Of a stretch of DNA of 49,972 nucleotides, positions 1-7,398 are shown piece after piece. The stretch spans positions 1-49,972 of the forward strand of contig CAYTWE010000012.1 in assembly GCA_964440985.1 (NCBI GenBank), in the 5' to 3' direction. The notes under the pieces are model-generated. The model searched no databases and was not told where the DNA came from. It saw only the letters and a list, made by a program, of their open reading frames with translations. The position numbers and the translations under genes are program-made. Each line of letters opens with the position of its first letter. Positions within the stretch are counted from its first letter, which is position 1. The DNA comes from UBA1731 sp964440985 (lineage in GTDB: Bacteria; Verrucomicrobiota; Kiritimatiellia; RFP12; UBA1067).

Positions 1-345
1 GATCGAGCTCATGCCGTGCTTCTTGAACATCTGCGCATGGAGCTTGATCATGTCGGAGCTCTGGGATTCGAGACCGACCACGTTCACACCGCGGGAGAGC
101 GTCTGAAGGTCAGCGTCAGGGGCCGCCTTGCGGAATGCGTCCATCACGTCAAACGCATCTTCCTGGCAATAGAAGTAGCAGCTCTGGAAACGAGCGCCGC
201 CGCCGGCCTCAAACCAACGGACGCCAGCCGCATACGCTTCCTCTACGCACGGGAGGAAGTCCTTTGAGAGAACGCGTGCGCCAACCACCGACTGGAAGCC
301 GTCGCGAAACGCGGTGAGCATATACTTTACTGTTTTCTTTGCCAT
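1..345 (-). CDS. oadA: Oxaloacetate decarboxylase / carboxyltransferase alpha subunit, N-terminal part
   Basis: Only the first 115 codons are in the window; the gene runs off the low end. The protein starts MAKKTVKYMLTAFRDGFQS and has the FRDGFQSVVGARV segment, which matches the (L/F)RDxxQS start of the HMGL-like TIM barrel in OadA and pyruvate carboxylase subunit B, where the Asp binds the metal. In this family the enzyme moves CO2 from oxaloacetate (or a related acid) to biotin. The gene follows oadG, which supports a membrane sodium-pump decarboxylase rather than a soluble carboxylase. A weak ribosome site (GGAAAGAG) precedes the ATG. The exact substrate cannot be told from this fragment. 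Confidence 0.8.
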   Translation of the reverse strand, partial: MAKKTVKYMLTAFRDGFQSVVGARVLSKDFLPCVEEAYAAGVRWFEAGGGARFQSCYFYCQEDAFDVMDAFRKAAPDADLQTLSRGVNVVGLESQSSDMIKLHAQMFKKHGMSSI

Positions 346-390
346 ATGGCTCTTTCCTTTACTTGTGGACTATTCTGACTTAAAAATAAA

Positions 391-440
391 ATAATTTGCG
401 GCGTTGGTCATGTGTCCCATCATCAAGACAGCCAACGCCG
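391..440 (-). terminator. Intercistronic hairpin between oadG and oadA
   Basis: The transcript can form a 9-bp stem (CGGCGTTGG with CCAACGCCG at 399-407 and 432-440) with an inner 4-bp TGTC/GACA pairing. A U-rich stretch (ATTATTTTATTTTT) follows. It lies in the 128-base gap between oadG and oadA, so it could reduce read-through or protect the oadG message. The large loop makes it a weak terminator at best. Confidence 0.4.
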
Positions 441-473
441 GCAAACCCTCCTGTAAGCTATGCCGCTTTGGCG

Positions 474-695
474 CTAACGCTTGATTGCAACGGCAATGGC
501 AAGCGCAACTGCGGAATCGTTGTTGGCCGCAACGGGCTTCGGAGCCTTCTTGGGGGCATCCTGCGGGAGAATCGAATCATACTTGGCGACAAATGCAGAA
601 GAGTACTTTGTGATGTAAATCATCACGATGAGAAACGAATAGACGATGCCCATTCCGGCAATCATCAAAACCAAGCCTTGGCCCAGCAGATCCAT
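474..695 (-). CDS. oadG: Sodium-pump decarboxylase gamma subunit
   Basis: A 73-residue protein. Residues 5-30 form one hydrophobic segment with the GLVLMIAGMGIVYSFL pattern typical of OadG, followed by a polar Ala/Lys/Pro-rich tail. OadG anchors the alpha subunit to the sodium-translocating beta subunit and helps assemble the complex in the inner membrane. AAGGAG sits 8 bases before the ATG, and a near-consensus promoter lies just upstream. The gene precedes oadA, the usual order. The beta subunit (oadB) would be expected beyond the window edge. Confidence 0.85.
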   Translation of the reverse strand: MDLLGQGLVLMIAGMGIVYSFLIVMIYITKYSSAFVAKYDSILPQDAPKKAPKPVAANNDSAVALAIAVAIKR

Positions 696-726
696 TAGTT
701 TTTCTCCTTTTTAAAAATTGGCGTGG

Positions 727-755
727 ATTATATCAAAACACCTCCGCGCTTTCAA
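727..755 (-). promoter_or_regulatory. Sigma70-type promoter of oadG-oadA
   Basis: TTGAAA (750-755) and a perfect TATAAT (727-732) are separated by exactly 17 bases and read toward oadG. This is one of the best promoter matches in the window. The -10 is about 30 bases from the oadG start codon. Confidence 0.8.
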
Positions 756-825
756 GCAAAACTGTGCATAAGTTTTTTGAAAAAAATGCAAACGCGGCAA
801 ACGATATTCGCTGTCATCATGAACG

Positions 826-1521
826 TCAGCAGCGGCTGCGCACGTATACGATGTCCGACGGCGGCGGAACGGCGAACTCCACCACCCTGCCGGATGACGG
901 ATGGCGAAACGAAAGCATCACTGCGTGAAGCAGCGGACGCACAGGCCGCGGCGCAACATTCCCGTCCCTGACGGCGTCCCCATACAGCGGATCGCCGACT
1001 ATCGGATGTCCAAGATGCGCCGAATGTACACGGATCTGGTGTGTGCGCCCTGTCTCTATCCCGAACTCCACAAGGGCAAGCGCCCCATGCCGCGAAAGCA
1101 CCGTCCACCGTGTGACCGCTGGCCGTCCGTCACGTTCCACGACCGCCATGCGTTTTGCGTCGAACGGCTTGCGTCCGATCAGGGTGCGAAGCGTTCCGGT
1201 CTGCGGCTTGGGTGCGCCATGCAGCACCGCAAGATACGTCTTGCGCACGTCCCCATGGCTCTCGAACCCGCGACGAAGCGACAGATACGCCTTTTGCGTA
1301 CGGGCGAACACCATAACGCCGCTTGTCTCGCGATCAAGCCGATGGACAACGCCGGGACGCTCCACACTGCCTACGCCATCCATCTCCGGGTATCGCGCCA
1401 GCAGCAGATCGCACAATGTCCCGTCAGGATATCCAGGGGCGCGATGGACAATCAGCCCAGCCGGCTTGTTGACGACGATGATGTCGCCGTCTTCATGAAT
1501 CACTTCAATCGCTTTGGACAT
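826..1521 (-). CDS. RluA-family RNA pseudouridine synthase
   Basis: A 231-residue protein with the family's catalytic motif HRLDRETSG, where the Asp is the nucleophile, and the downstream GRTHQIRVH motif. It has no N-terminal S4 domain, so it resembles RluA- or TruC-type members more than RluC/RluD. It is expected to convert specific uridines in rRNA or tRNA to pseudouridine; the target cannot be read from the sequence. Its ATG directly abuts the stop of the small FTR-like gene (TGA then ATG), so the two are translationally linked. Confidence 0.85.
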   Translation of the reverse strand: MSKAIEVIHEDGDIIVVNKPAGLIVHRAPGYPDGTLCDLLLARYPEMDGVGSVERPGVVHRLDRETSGVMVFARTQKAYLSLRRGFESHGDVRKTYLAVLHGAPKPQTGTLRTLIGRKPFDAKRMAVVERDGRPAVTRWTVLSRHGALALVEFGIETGRTHQIRVHSAHLGHPIVGDPLYGDAVRDGNVAPRPVRPLLHAVMLSFRHPSSGRVVEFAVPPPSDIVYVRSRC

Positions 1522-1719
1522 TCAGAGGCTCTTGTGGTACAACATGCAATGGCAGAATCCCTCGAATTCGGGATCCTTGATCTGATCGCGGAACTCACGG
1601 CACATGCACTTCGTGTCTTCGGTACGCTGCAGGCGGCACGGACAGTATCCGCCCGTGCGCTTTAGCCCATCCTGAACCGCCTTTACGACATCCTTGTCCG
1701 GATTCAGCGTTATCTTCAT
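1522..1719 (-). CDS. Ferredoxin-thioredoxin reductase catalytic-subunit-like small protein
   Basis: A 65-residue protein, much shorter than plant or cyanobacterial FTR catalytic subunits (about 110). It keeps the six-cysteine pattern: CPCR (C26, C28), CMC (C38, C40) and CHCMLY (C56, C58). In FTR these cysteines bind a 4Fe-4S cluster next to a redox-active disulfide that reduces thioredoxin. The start MKITLNPDKD follows the tandem-repeat gene by 10 bases, and its stop abuts the pseudouridine synthase start. No FTR variable subunit or thioredoxin gene is next to it, so its partner is unknown. It might instead be a stand-alone Fe-S protein of the same fold. Confidence 0.75.
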   Translation of the reverse strand: MKITLNPDKDVVKAVQDGLKRTGGYCPCRLQRTEDTKCMCREFRDQIKDPEFEGFCHCMLYHKSL

Positions 1720-1729
1720 GGCGCCCCAC

Positions 1730-2158
1730 CTATCTGCTTGATCCACGGATGCGGCCGCTCGAATCGCGGTACGTGGTCTTGCCGTTGCGATCCGTCGTCT
1801 TCGAGCCTGTGATGCGACCGCTCGCATCACGATACGTGGTCTTGCCGTTGCGGTCTGTGGTCTTCGTCGCCTGTACGCGCCCCATCGCATCGCGGTACGT
1901 CGTCTTGCCGTTGCGGTCCGTGGTCTTTGTCGCCTGTACGCGCCCCATCGCATCGCGGTATGTGGTCTTGCCGTTGCGATCCGTGGTCATCGTCCCCTGC
2001 ACACGACCCATCGCGTCTCGATACGTCGTTTTGCCGTTGCGGTCCGTGGTCGTCGTCCCCTGCACACGACCCATCGCATCGCGGTACGTCGTCTTTTCGT
2101 TTGCATGGCACATGGCAGCCGCCACGCACACAGCGAGACACATTGCAATCCTATTCAT
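1730..2158 (-). CDS. Secreted tandem-repeat protein (21-residue TTYRD...GR...TTD repeats)
   Basis: After a signal peptide (MNRIAMCLAVCVAAAMCHA, probable cleavage after HA), the 142-residue protein is almost entirely about 5.7 copies of a 21-residue unit. The unit has the form KTTYRDAMGRVQ, two or three variable residues, then TTDRNG. Unit 5 carries ASGRITGS and the last unit is truncated. The repeats are also 63-bp DNA repeats. The Y-D-x-x-G-R rhythm recalls YD/RHS-like or MORN-like beta-hairpin repeats, but I do not recognise a named family. GGAGG lies 6 bases before the ATG; the preceding GTG codon is in frame but less likely. It probably acts in the periplasm or on the cell surface. Function unknown. 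Confidence 0.75.
   Translation of the reverse strand: MNRIAMCLAVCVAAAMCHANEKTTYRDAMGRVQGTTTTDRNGKTTYRDAMGRVQGTMTTDRNGKTTYRDAMGRVQATKTTDRNGKTTYRDAMGRVQATKTTDRNGKTTYRDASGRITGSKTTDRNGKTTYRDSSGRIRGSSR
1749..2097 (-). repeat. 63-bp coding tandem repeat
   Basis: The same 63-bp unit recurs in frame through the secreted protein gene. The two copies encoding RVQATKTTDRNG are nearly identical, which suggests recent slippage or unequal crossover. Copy number is likely to vary between strains. Confidence 0.8.
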
Positions 2159-2207
2159 CACAGACCTCCATTTTCATTGCAGAGACGGTTTTATCACAAC
2201 AGTCCGT

Positions 2208-2213
2208 ATTTTA
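2208..2213 (-). promoter_or_regulatory. Candidate extended -10 upstream of the repeat-protein operon
   Basis: TAAAAT preceded by TGG (TATGGTAAAAT) fits the extended -10 form common in this window. No good -35 box is visible. It lies about 50 bases upstream of the repeat-protein start. Confidence 0.4.
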
Positions 2214-2245
2214 CCATATTCATAAGTTAGTCGGCACATCACGGA

Positions 2246-3520
2246 TCAGGCGTCGAATCTGTGCAGCCATGCGTATGTGGCGACTGTGGCGGCAACCGGC
2301 GCAACGTAGATCGCGACGAGAGCCATCGTCCATCCCGGCACATTCATGGGAACCATCGCCGCAAGCGACGCCGTCAACGCGCCGAAGTATGCGAACTGTC
2401 CGGCCATGACTGCGCTTGGACGCTTCCTTATCGCGGCCAGCCCCTCAACCCTTCCGCGAACGGCATGGATGATGCAGATGAAGGAATACAGGAAGCTGAC
2501 GAGGCGCGTGACGGGGAGGAGACGCGACGGAACATTCTGGCATCCTCCGTAATACCAGTTGCCGACAAGCGGGGTGGAGAACGCAAAAGGGATCAGGCCA
2601 AGCAGCGCACCGGCGATGACGGCAAACTTCAGGAGCCGCCTGTCGCCGCTCCATTCCGGCGGAAACTGGATCGACACCGCCTGCATCCTGAGCGCAGCGT
2701 ATGAAACCGGATTGGCGATGCCAAGCGTGACGTAGTGGATGGCAAGCATATCTGTGGCGTTTGGCGTACGCCCCACAAACGCCGCCGTCACAAACGGCGA
2801 AACCGCAAGAAGCCCGGCCCCTATCGAAAGCGGAACGGTGAACCTGAACTGCTCCGCCACGGACGCAACATCTCCATCCGGAAGCCGCCGCCTGTACTTC
2901 ACCGCGAACACCTCAGAAAGCAGCCATTCGAGAATCACAGGTACGGTGAGCGCCACCATGCCCCAATCCGGTCCAGTCCATCCGAGATGCGGAAACGCAA
3001 CGGCGAAAGAGAGCGTAAGCATGATTCTTGCGACCGTTGCAATGTTCGCCTCTGCACTCGCATAGGCGTTGTAGAGGATGACGAGCGGCACGTTTCGCAT
3101 GAAGAACCCCGCCTGCATGATCAAGCCGAACAGCGTAGTGCGCCTTGCGATGTCCGCAAGGTGCGGCGGAAGGTTTAGCAGACGCTCGAAGCAGAGGATG
3201 TCAATCGGATGCACACACACAAGCGCCTGCACGGCAAGCAGCGCCACCATCATCATCGAGTTGAGCCGCACGAACGACGCAAGCCCCCTGCGCGTCTTTG
3301 CGAACACCATTCCGGTCATGATCAGCCCGCCGGCAAGCGCACCGATCATGAACTGGATAACCTGTCCGAGGGTGAACGCCGTCAATGCGTCCACGCCATC
3401 AGGCCCGTGGCTTGTTATCGACCCGACGAGCGGATATGTCAGCGACTGCGAAAACGCCTGCAAAAGCAGCGGCACGTAGAAACGTGCCGCTCGTCCAGGA
3501 CTGTAGGCTATGGCGTTCAT
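2246..3520 (-). CDS. Polytopic membrane protein, MATE/flippase-like
   Basis: A 424-residue protein with about 12 hydrophobic segments and short charged loops. The start MNAIAYSPGRAARF was chosen because its ATG overlaps the rsmB stop (ATGA); longer readings extend into rsmB. The length and the N-terminal RFYVPLLLQAF...TYPLVGSI layout resemble MATE or polysaccharide-flippase-type (MOP superfamily) transporters, but I see no diagnostic motif and cannot name a substrate. It is last in a unit with ridA and rsmB. Confidence 0.6.
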   Translation of the reverse strand: MNAIAYSPGRAARFYVPLLLQAFSQSLTYPLVGSITSHGPDGVDALTAFTLGQVIQFMIGALAGGLIMTGMVFAKTRRGLASFVRLNSMMMVALLAVQALVCVHPIDILCFERLLNLPPHLADIARRTTLFGLIMQAGFFMRNVPLVILYNAYASAEANIATVARIMLTLSFAVAFPHLGWTGPDWGMVALTVPVILEWLLSEVFAVKYRRRLPDGDVASVAEQFRFTVPLSIGAGLLAVSPFVTAAFVGRTPNATDMLAIHYVTLGIANPVSYAALRMQAVSIQFPPEWSGDRRLLKFAVIAGALLGLIPFAFSTPLVGNWYYGGCQNVPSRLLPVTRLVSFLYSFICIIHAVRGRVEGLAAIRKRPSAVMAGQFAYFGALTASLAAMVPMNVPGWTMALVAIYVAPVAATVATYAWLHRFDA

Positions 3521-4689
3521 CCCTTTCGGCGGAGCGCACACGCAAATGCGCCATCGTGGCCGGTCGCGAACGGCACGGATTCCTTCTCGCCGATCTTCTC
3601 GAATCCCGGATTCGCCGCAAGGAACGCCTCTATCTGCTGCGCATTCTCCTCCGGCTCGACGGAGCAGGTGGAATACACAAGAACGCCGCCTGGCGCAACA
3701 TGCGACGCCGCTTCGGCGAATATCTTGGCCTGAAGCGACACAAGCTCGTCCAGATGCTCCTGCGTCCAGCGCCACCGCGCATCGGGACGACGTCTCAAAA
3801 CGCCGGTGTTGCTGCACGGCACGTCCGCAAGCACACGGTCAAACGTCTCGCCTTCCGCGACTTCGGCGACCGTCTTCACCCAACCGAGACGGACACGGGC
3901 AAGGTTTTCCGCGAGACGGCGGCGACGAGCAGGATTCACCTCCATGGCGACAAGCGTTCCGCCATCCCTGCCGCCGTCCATTCGCCACGCCGTCTGGATC
4001 GTCTTGCCGCCCGGCGCAGCGCAGAAGTCAAGCACACGAAGTCCGGGAGAGACGTCCATCAGCTCCACCGCACCTGCCGTAGCCGGATCCTGCACGATGA
4101 ACAGGCCATCGCCGTAACCATCCGCATCTACGACCTTCTGACCGCGTGGAAGACGCACAAACGGCTCTCCCGCGCCAGGCCGGTGCGCAAGCCACGTCTC
4201 AGCCGGTGCATTGTGCCAGCGGCACAGCCTTTCTGCGTCAGCTTCGCCATACCGCTCCGTCCACCGCTTCACAAGTCCGTTCGGGAAGCTCTCACGCTCC
4301 GCAAGCGGCGCAGACTTGAGCAGAGCCTCGAATTCCTCGCGGCGGCGGATCAGGTTGCGGAGCACGCCGTTTACGACCTTGGCGATGTTTTTGTTCGGAC
4401 ATCGCTTTGCGGCGGAGACGGTTTCATTCACCGCCGCGAAGTCCGGGACGTCCGGCATGTACAGCACCTGTGCGGCGCCGACAAGCAGCAACGCCTCAAG
4501 CTCGCCCTTCGGCCATTTCTGCATGAGCCGACCAAGCACCAGACGGAGCGGACGGAACCTGCGCACTGTCGTGTACACGAGATCCTGCACGAACGACCTC
4601 TCCGGACCGTCCGGCATCATCTCGTTCAGGTGTCCATGGGTCGCAATCCAGCGGGCGACCGCGAACGCCGCTTCCCTGCGTGTGTTCAT
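3517..4689 (-). CDS. rsmB: 16S rRNA (cytosine-967-C5)-methyltransferase
   Basis: A 390-residue protein with a NusB-like helical N-terminal domain (about residues 1-130) and a Rossmann methyltransferase domain. It shows the SAM-binding LDFCAAPGGKT, the DVPCSNTGVLRRRP motif and YSTCSVEPEEN, which carries the catalytic cysteine of RNA m5C methyltransferases. It methylates C967 of 16S rRNA in E. coli. The start MNTRREAAF overlaps the ridA stop by ATGA; an in-frame codon five positions upstream is a less likely start. Confidence 0.9.
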   Translation of the reverse strand: MNTRREAAFAVARWIATHGHLNEMMPDGPERSFVQDLVYTTVRRFRPLRLVLGRLMQKWPKGELEALLLVGAAQVLYMPDVPDFAAVNETVSAAKRCPNKNIAKVVNGVLRNLIRRREEFEALLKSAPLAERESFPNGLVKRWTERYGEADAERLCRWHNAPAETWLAHRPGAGEPFVRLPRGQKVVDADGYGDGLFIVQDPATAGAVELMDVSPGLRVLDFCAAPGGKTIQTAWRMDGGRDGGTLVAMEVNPARRRRLAENLARVRLGWVKTVAEVAEGETFDRVLADVPCSNTGVLRRRPDARWRWTQEHLDELVSLQAKIFAEAASHVAPGGVLVYSTCSVEPEENAQQIEAFLAANPGFEKIGEKESVPFATGHDGAFACALRRKG

Positions 4690-5060
4690 CCTACGGCAAT
4701 GCACTCGATCTCAACAAGCACATCCTTGGGCAGACGCGCCACCTCGACGCAGCTGCGCGCGGGACGCGTATCGCCAAAGAGTTCGGCATACACCTTGTTG
4801 AGCGCCGCAAAATCGTTCATGTCCTTGATGAACACCGTCGTCTTGACGACATTGGCGAGCGATGAGCCTGCCTTTTCCAGGACGTTCCTGAGATTTGATA
4901 TCGACTGGGCGGTCTGTTCTTCGATCGTCTTCGCCTCAATCGCACCTGTCGCGGGGTTGACGGGTATCTGCCCAGAGCAGTAGATCATTCCGTTTGCGCG
5001 GATTGCCTGGCTGTACGGACCGAGCGCGGCCGGAGCCTTTTCTGTCGCAATGACTTCCAT
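4686..5060 (-). CDS. ridA: RidA family enamine/imine deaminase
   Basis: A 124-residue protein starting MEVIATEKAPAALGPYSQA. The GPYSQA motif, CSGQIP and the late PARSCVEVARLP segment with the substrate-binding Arg are all RidA hallmarks. RidA hydrolyses reactive 2-aminoacrylate and related enamines released by PLP enzymes; the window encodes several of these (TrpB, BioA). GGAGAGG precedes the ATG by 5 bases. In-frame codons upstream lie in the promoter region. Confidence 0.9.
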   Translation of the reverse strand: MEVIATEKAPAALGPYSQAIRANGMIYCSGQIPVNPATGAIEAKTIEEQTAQSISNLRNVLEKAGSSLANVVKTTVFIKDMNDFAALNKVYAELFGDTRPARSCVEVARLPKDVLVEIECIAVG

Positions 5061-5087
5061 TTTCCTCTCCTTCACTTTGTGCGGCGG

Positions 5088-5096
5088 ATTATACCA
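5088..5096 (-). promoter_or_regulatory. Extended -10 promoter of ridA-rsmB unit
   Basis: TGGTATAAT (TATAAT at 5088-5093 with TGG before it) lies about 28 bases upstream of the ridA start. A GTGACG 16 bases further up may be a weak -35. Confidence 0.65.
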
Positions 5097-5111
5097 CAAA
5101 CGGCAATGCCG

Positions 5112-5546
5112 TCACCGCCGTCCCTTCCTGCCGTCGGAAGATGATTCCCTCAGGTTTGCGCACAGCACACCCTGAAAACGCAGTTCATATCCGTCACCGT
5201 CATCGGACATCTCGGCGAGAACGCAGCCGGTCCCCTCTTCGAAGTACTCCCAGTGTCCGTTGTCCGTCTTGTACAGCACCCCCCTCGGACTCATCACCTG
5301 CCATGCGACGAAACGCCGGCCGTCAGGCGCAGTGACCCTCACCTTCAGTTTCGTCCTGAACGGGAGAACAACCCCGTTCGGCGCAACAAATGTCGATTCA
5401 TGGTCCTCGCGTCCGTAGTCGACATCGAGATACACGCCGTTTTCGCTCACGAAACGCGCACTGCGGACAGGCGAAAACGTCCAGGTGGCGCACCCCGCCA
5501 CAAGAAGCGCCGCACCAACCATCAATCCATGCAACACAAATTTCAT
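5112..5546 (-). CDS. Hypothetical lipoprotein
   Basis: A 144-residue protein starting MKFVLHGLMVGAALLVAGC. The signal peptide ends in the lipobox LVAGC, so the mature protein should be lipid-anchored at Cys19. The rest is beta-rich and polar with no motif I recognise (YLDVDYGREDHESTFVAPNG, GVLYKTDNGHWEYF). The ribosome site is weak. It sits alone between the ClC gene and ridA with its own promoter. Function unknown. Confidence 0.7.
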   Translation of the reverse strand: MKFVLHGLMVGAALLVAGCATWTFSPVRSARFVSENGVYLDVDYGREDHESTFVAPNGVVLPFRTKLKVRVTAPDGRRFVAWQVMSPRGVLYKTDNGHWEYFEEGTGCVLAEMSDDGDGYELRFQGVLCANLRESSSDGRKGRR

Positions 5547-5581
5547 ATCACACCACCATGACTTTGCCGTATATTTTCGCA

Positions 5582-5611
5582 ATGATACCAAATGCCGAAC
5601 ATCCGGCGCAA
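5582..5611 (-). promoter_or_regulatory. Promoter of the lipoprotein gene
   Basis: TATCAT (5582-5587), preceded by TTGG as an extended -10, has TTGCGC (5606-5611) 18 bases upstream. It reads toward the lipoprotein start about 35 bases away. Confidence 0.5.
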
Positions 5612-5656
5612 GCGGCACCGCCGACAGACATTCTGTCCGAACCGGAGCGACCGACG

Positions 5657-7009
5657 TCACAGATACACCGGTGACGCATCGCGGTCATGCACCTGGCTGC
5701 GGTACAGAGACCAGCCGCTGTTGAGCCAGAACGATATTCCGCACACCCACATCGTAGGCAGCAGCAGCTCGTGGTTGCCGGACATCTCCGCAACCATCAC
5801 GATTGCCGTGAGCGGACACCTCACCGTCGCCGCAATGAACCCCGCCATGCCGACAAGCGCAAAAGCGGCCGGGTGGATTCCGACGCTGCTCGGCAGCACC
5901 GCCTCGAAAGCGATTCCGACAGCCGCGCCAAGTGCGCCGCCGCACACGAGGGCGGGCGCGAACACGCCGCCGGAACCGCCGGAGCCAACCGTGCAGGCAG
6001 TCGCCACTACCTTCAGGAAAAAGAACAGCAGAAATCCGTGCAGCGGCCAATGGCGGGTCACCGTCTCCGAAAGCACCGCCGCATCAGGAGTCGCAAAGAG
6101 ATGCGCCATCACATTGTAGCCCGGACCCAATATCTCCGGCAGAAACAGCCCCATAGCCCCCGTCGCAAGACCTCCCATCGCAACCTTCGCCCACGACGGC
6201 ATATCCATGCGCGTGAAGAACGCCTCAGTGCCGCGAAAGAAGCTTATGTAGAACCGCGCACCCAGCGCAACGACAAACGCAAGCGCAATGTACGGGAAAA
6301 GACGCATCCCGTTCTCGAACGAACAGTCCGGCATCTCGAACAGTGGCTGCCATCCGAGGAAACAGGCAAAGACCGTATACGAAACCGCGCTCGCCACACA
6401 CGACGGCAATATCGCATCATATTCAAGGTCGCTTGACGAGTAGAATATCTCGGCGCCGAAAAGTGCACCGGCAAGCGGAGCGCGGAAAAGCGCTCCGATG
6501 CCCGCCGCAAGGCCGGCCGCCATGAGAATGCGGCGGGCACGTCCGTCAAGATGCAGAAGCGACGAGAGGAATGAACCGCACGCGGCGCCAATCAGCGTAA
6601 TTGGCCCTTCGTAGCCGGCCGATCCGCCACTTGCCACCGTAAGCACCGAGGCGACGGATTTGACCGGTATGACCGCCGGCGGCACAACGCCGTCTCCATG
6701 ATGAAACGCATACACCGCCGAATCTGTACCTCGCGCATGGCGTAGCGACGAAAACCTCTTTATCAGCAGCGAACCTGCAACCGCGCCCATGGCAGGCAGA
6801 ACGAAAAGCACCCAGCGATGCGAATCGGCAAGCCGCTCCACGCCGAAAAACGCATCTCCAAGCACAATCAGCCGCTCAAACGCCACGGTTATCAAACCAA
6901 CCATAACGCCAAGCAACGCTGCACGACCGAAATAGCGTCCGGTGCGAATCGTCATTCCGTTGCCGGAAAGGAAGAACTTCCAGATATTTATGAATAGCCT
7001 ATGAAACAT
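5657..7009 (-). CDS. ClC-family chloride channel/antiporter
   Basis: A 450-residue protein with about 10 or more membrane segments. The ClC signatures are present: the selectivity-filter segment GSAGYEGP (in place of GSGIP), LFRAPLAGALFGAEI, and GSGGSGGVFAPAL. ClC proteins move chloride or fluoride, or exchange them for protons. I cannot assign ion or mechanism from these motifs alone. No cytoplasmic CBS domains follow. The first ATG lacks a clear ribosome site; the next Met at residue 19 is an alternative. It is separated from the lipoprotein gene by its own downstream spacer. Confidence 0.85.
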   Translation of the reverse strand: MFHRLFINIWKFFLSGNGMTIRTGRYFGRAALLGVMVGLITVAFERLIVLGDAFFGVERLADSHRWVLFVLPAMGAVAGSLLIKRFSSLRHARGTDSAVYAFHHGDGVVPPAVIPVKSVASVLTVASGGSAGYEGPITLIGAACGSFLSSLLHLDGRARRILMAAGLAAGIGALFRAPLAGALFGAEIFYSSSDLEYDAILPSCVASAVSYTVFACFLGWQPLFEMPDCSFENGMRLFPYIALAFVVALGARFYISFFRGTEAFFTRMDMPSWAKVAMGGLATGAMGLFLPEILGPGYNVMAHLFATPDAAVLSETVTRHWPLHGFLLFFFLKVVATACTVGSGGSGGVFAPALVCGGALGAAVGIAFEAVLPSSVGIHPAAFALVGMAGFIAATVRCPLTAIVMVAEMSGNHELLLPTMWVCGISFWLNSGWSLYRSQVHDRDASPVYL

Positions 7010-7028
7010 GATATGTTAATGCGGTGAA

Positions 7029-7050
7029 GGTAGTTGGTAGTGGGTAGTTG
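7029..7050. repeat. GGTAG-type extragenic short repeat (copy 1)
   Basis: Several GGTAGT/GGTAGTTG units in a row in the leader of the ClC gene. A longer run of the same unit occurs at 49682-49714, so this is a shared extragenic motif rather than coding sequence. Confidence 0.5.
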
Positions 7051-7067
7051 TATATCTATATGACTTC

Positions 7068-7083
7068 ATGGCAAAGTTGCCAT
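7068..7083. repeat. Short perfect inverted repeat in the ClC leader
   Basis: ATGGCAA and TTGCCAT form a 7-bp perfect dyad with a 2-base centre, between the ClC promoter and its start codon. It could be an operator or an RNA hairpin; nothing else identifies it. Confidence 0.35.
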
Positions 7084-7132
7084 CATTGCGCTAATGTCTC
7101 TCAAAAATTCTATTCTCAACAAGAAAGGTCAC

Positions 7133-7161
7133 ATTATACCATATCAAGCGCAAAAGTGCAA
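7133..7161 (-). promoter_or_regulatory. Promoter of the ClC gene
   Basis: TTGCAC (7156-7161), a 17-base spacer and TATAAT (7133-7138), which is also preceded by TGG. It reads toward the ClC gene with a leader of about 120 bases. Confidence 0.7.
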
Positions 7162-7167
7162 ATTAAC

Positions 7168-7189
7168 GACCCCTCAAAGGGTCTTTTTT
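7168..7189 (+). terminator. Terminator-like hairpin on the plus strand
   Basis: GACCC, a six-base loop and GGGTC are followed by TTTTTT, a compact rho-independent shape reading on the plus strand. No plus-strand gene is visible before it, so it may end a small untranslated RNA or insulate the ClC promoter from antisense transcription. Confidence 0.45.
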
Positions 7190-7398
7190 GTCAACGCTCA
7201 TGGCAGCGGCAATGCGTTGCCCATATATTTTATCGTGCCGTCCGCGTTTATCGTGCCATCCGCGACCACTTCCTATTGCCTTAGCACTCCATTGCTCTCG
7301 CCACCGGAAGTTTCGGAGGCTTGAAGGCGCGAGGTCGTTCCACAATTCGCCCCGAACTCCCATCCTCCAAAACTCCCCGCAGCGGAAGCAACTCCGGC
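7190..7398. other. Non-coding spacer downstream of the metal ATPase
   Basis: No gene is supported. It holds a 17-base motif (GCGGAYGGCACGATAAA on the minus strand) in two copies near 7230-7270, and a 22-base element at 7371-7392 that recurs with one mismatch at 49782-49803. Confidence 0.5.
7371..7392. repeat. Dispersed extragenic element (copy 1)
   Basis: The 22-base sequence beginning AACTCCCCGCAGCG matches 49782-49803 at 21 of 22 positions. Both copies are intergenic. Confidence 0.6.

Noticed and set aside
1749..2225. CRISPR-like regular repeats
   Set aside because: The 63-bp units are contiguous, have no unique spacers, and encode an in-frame secreted repeat protein.
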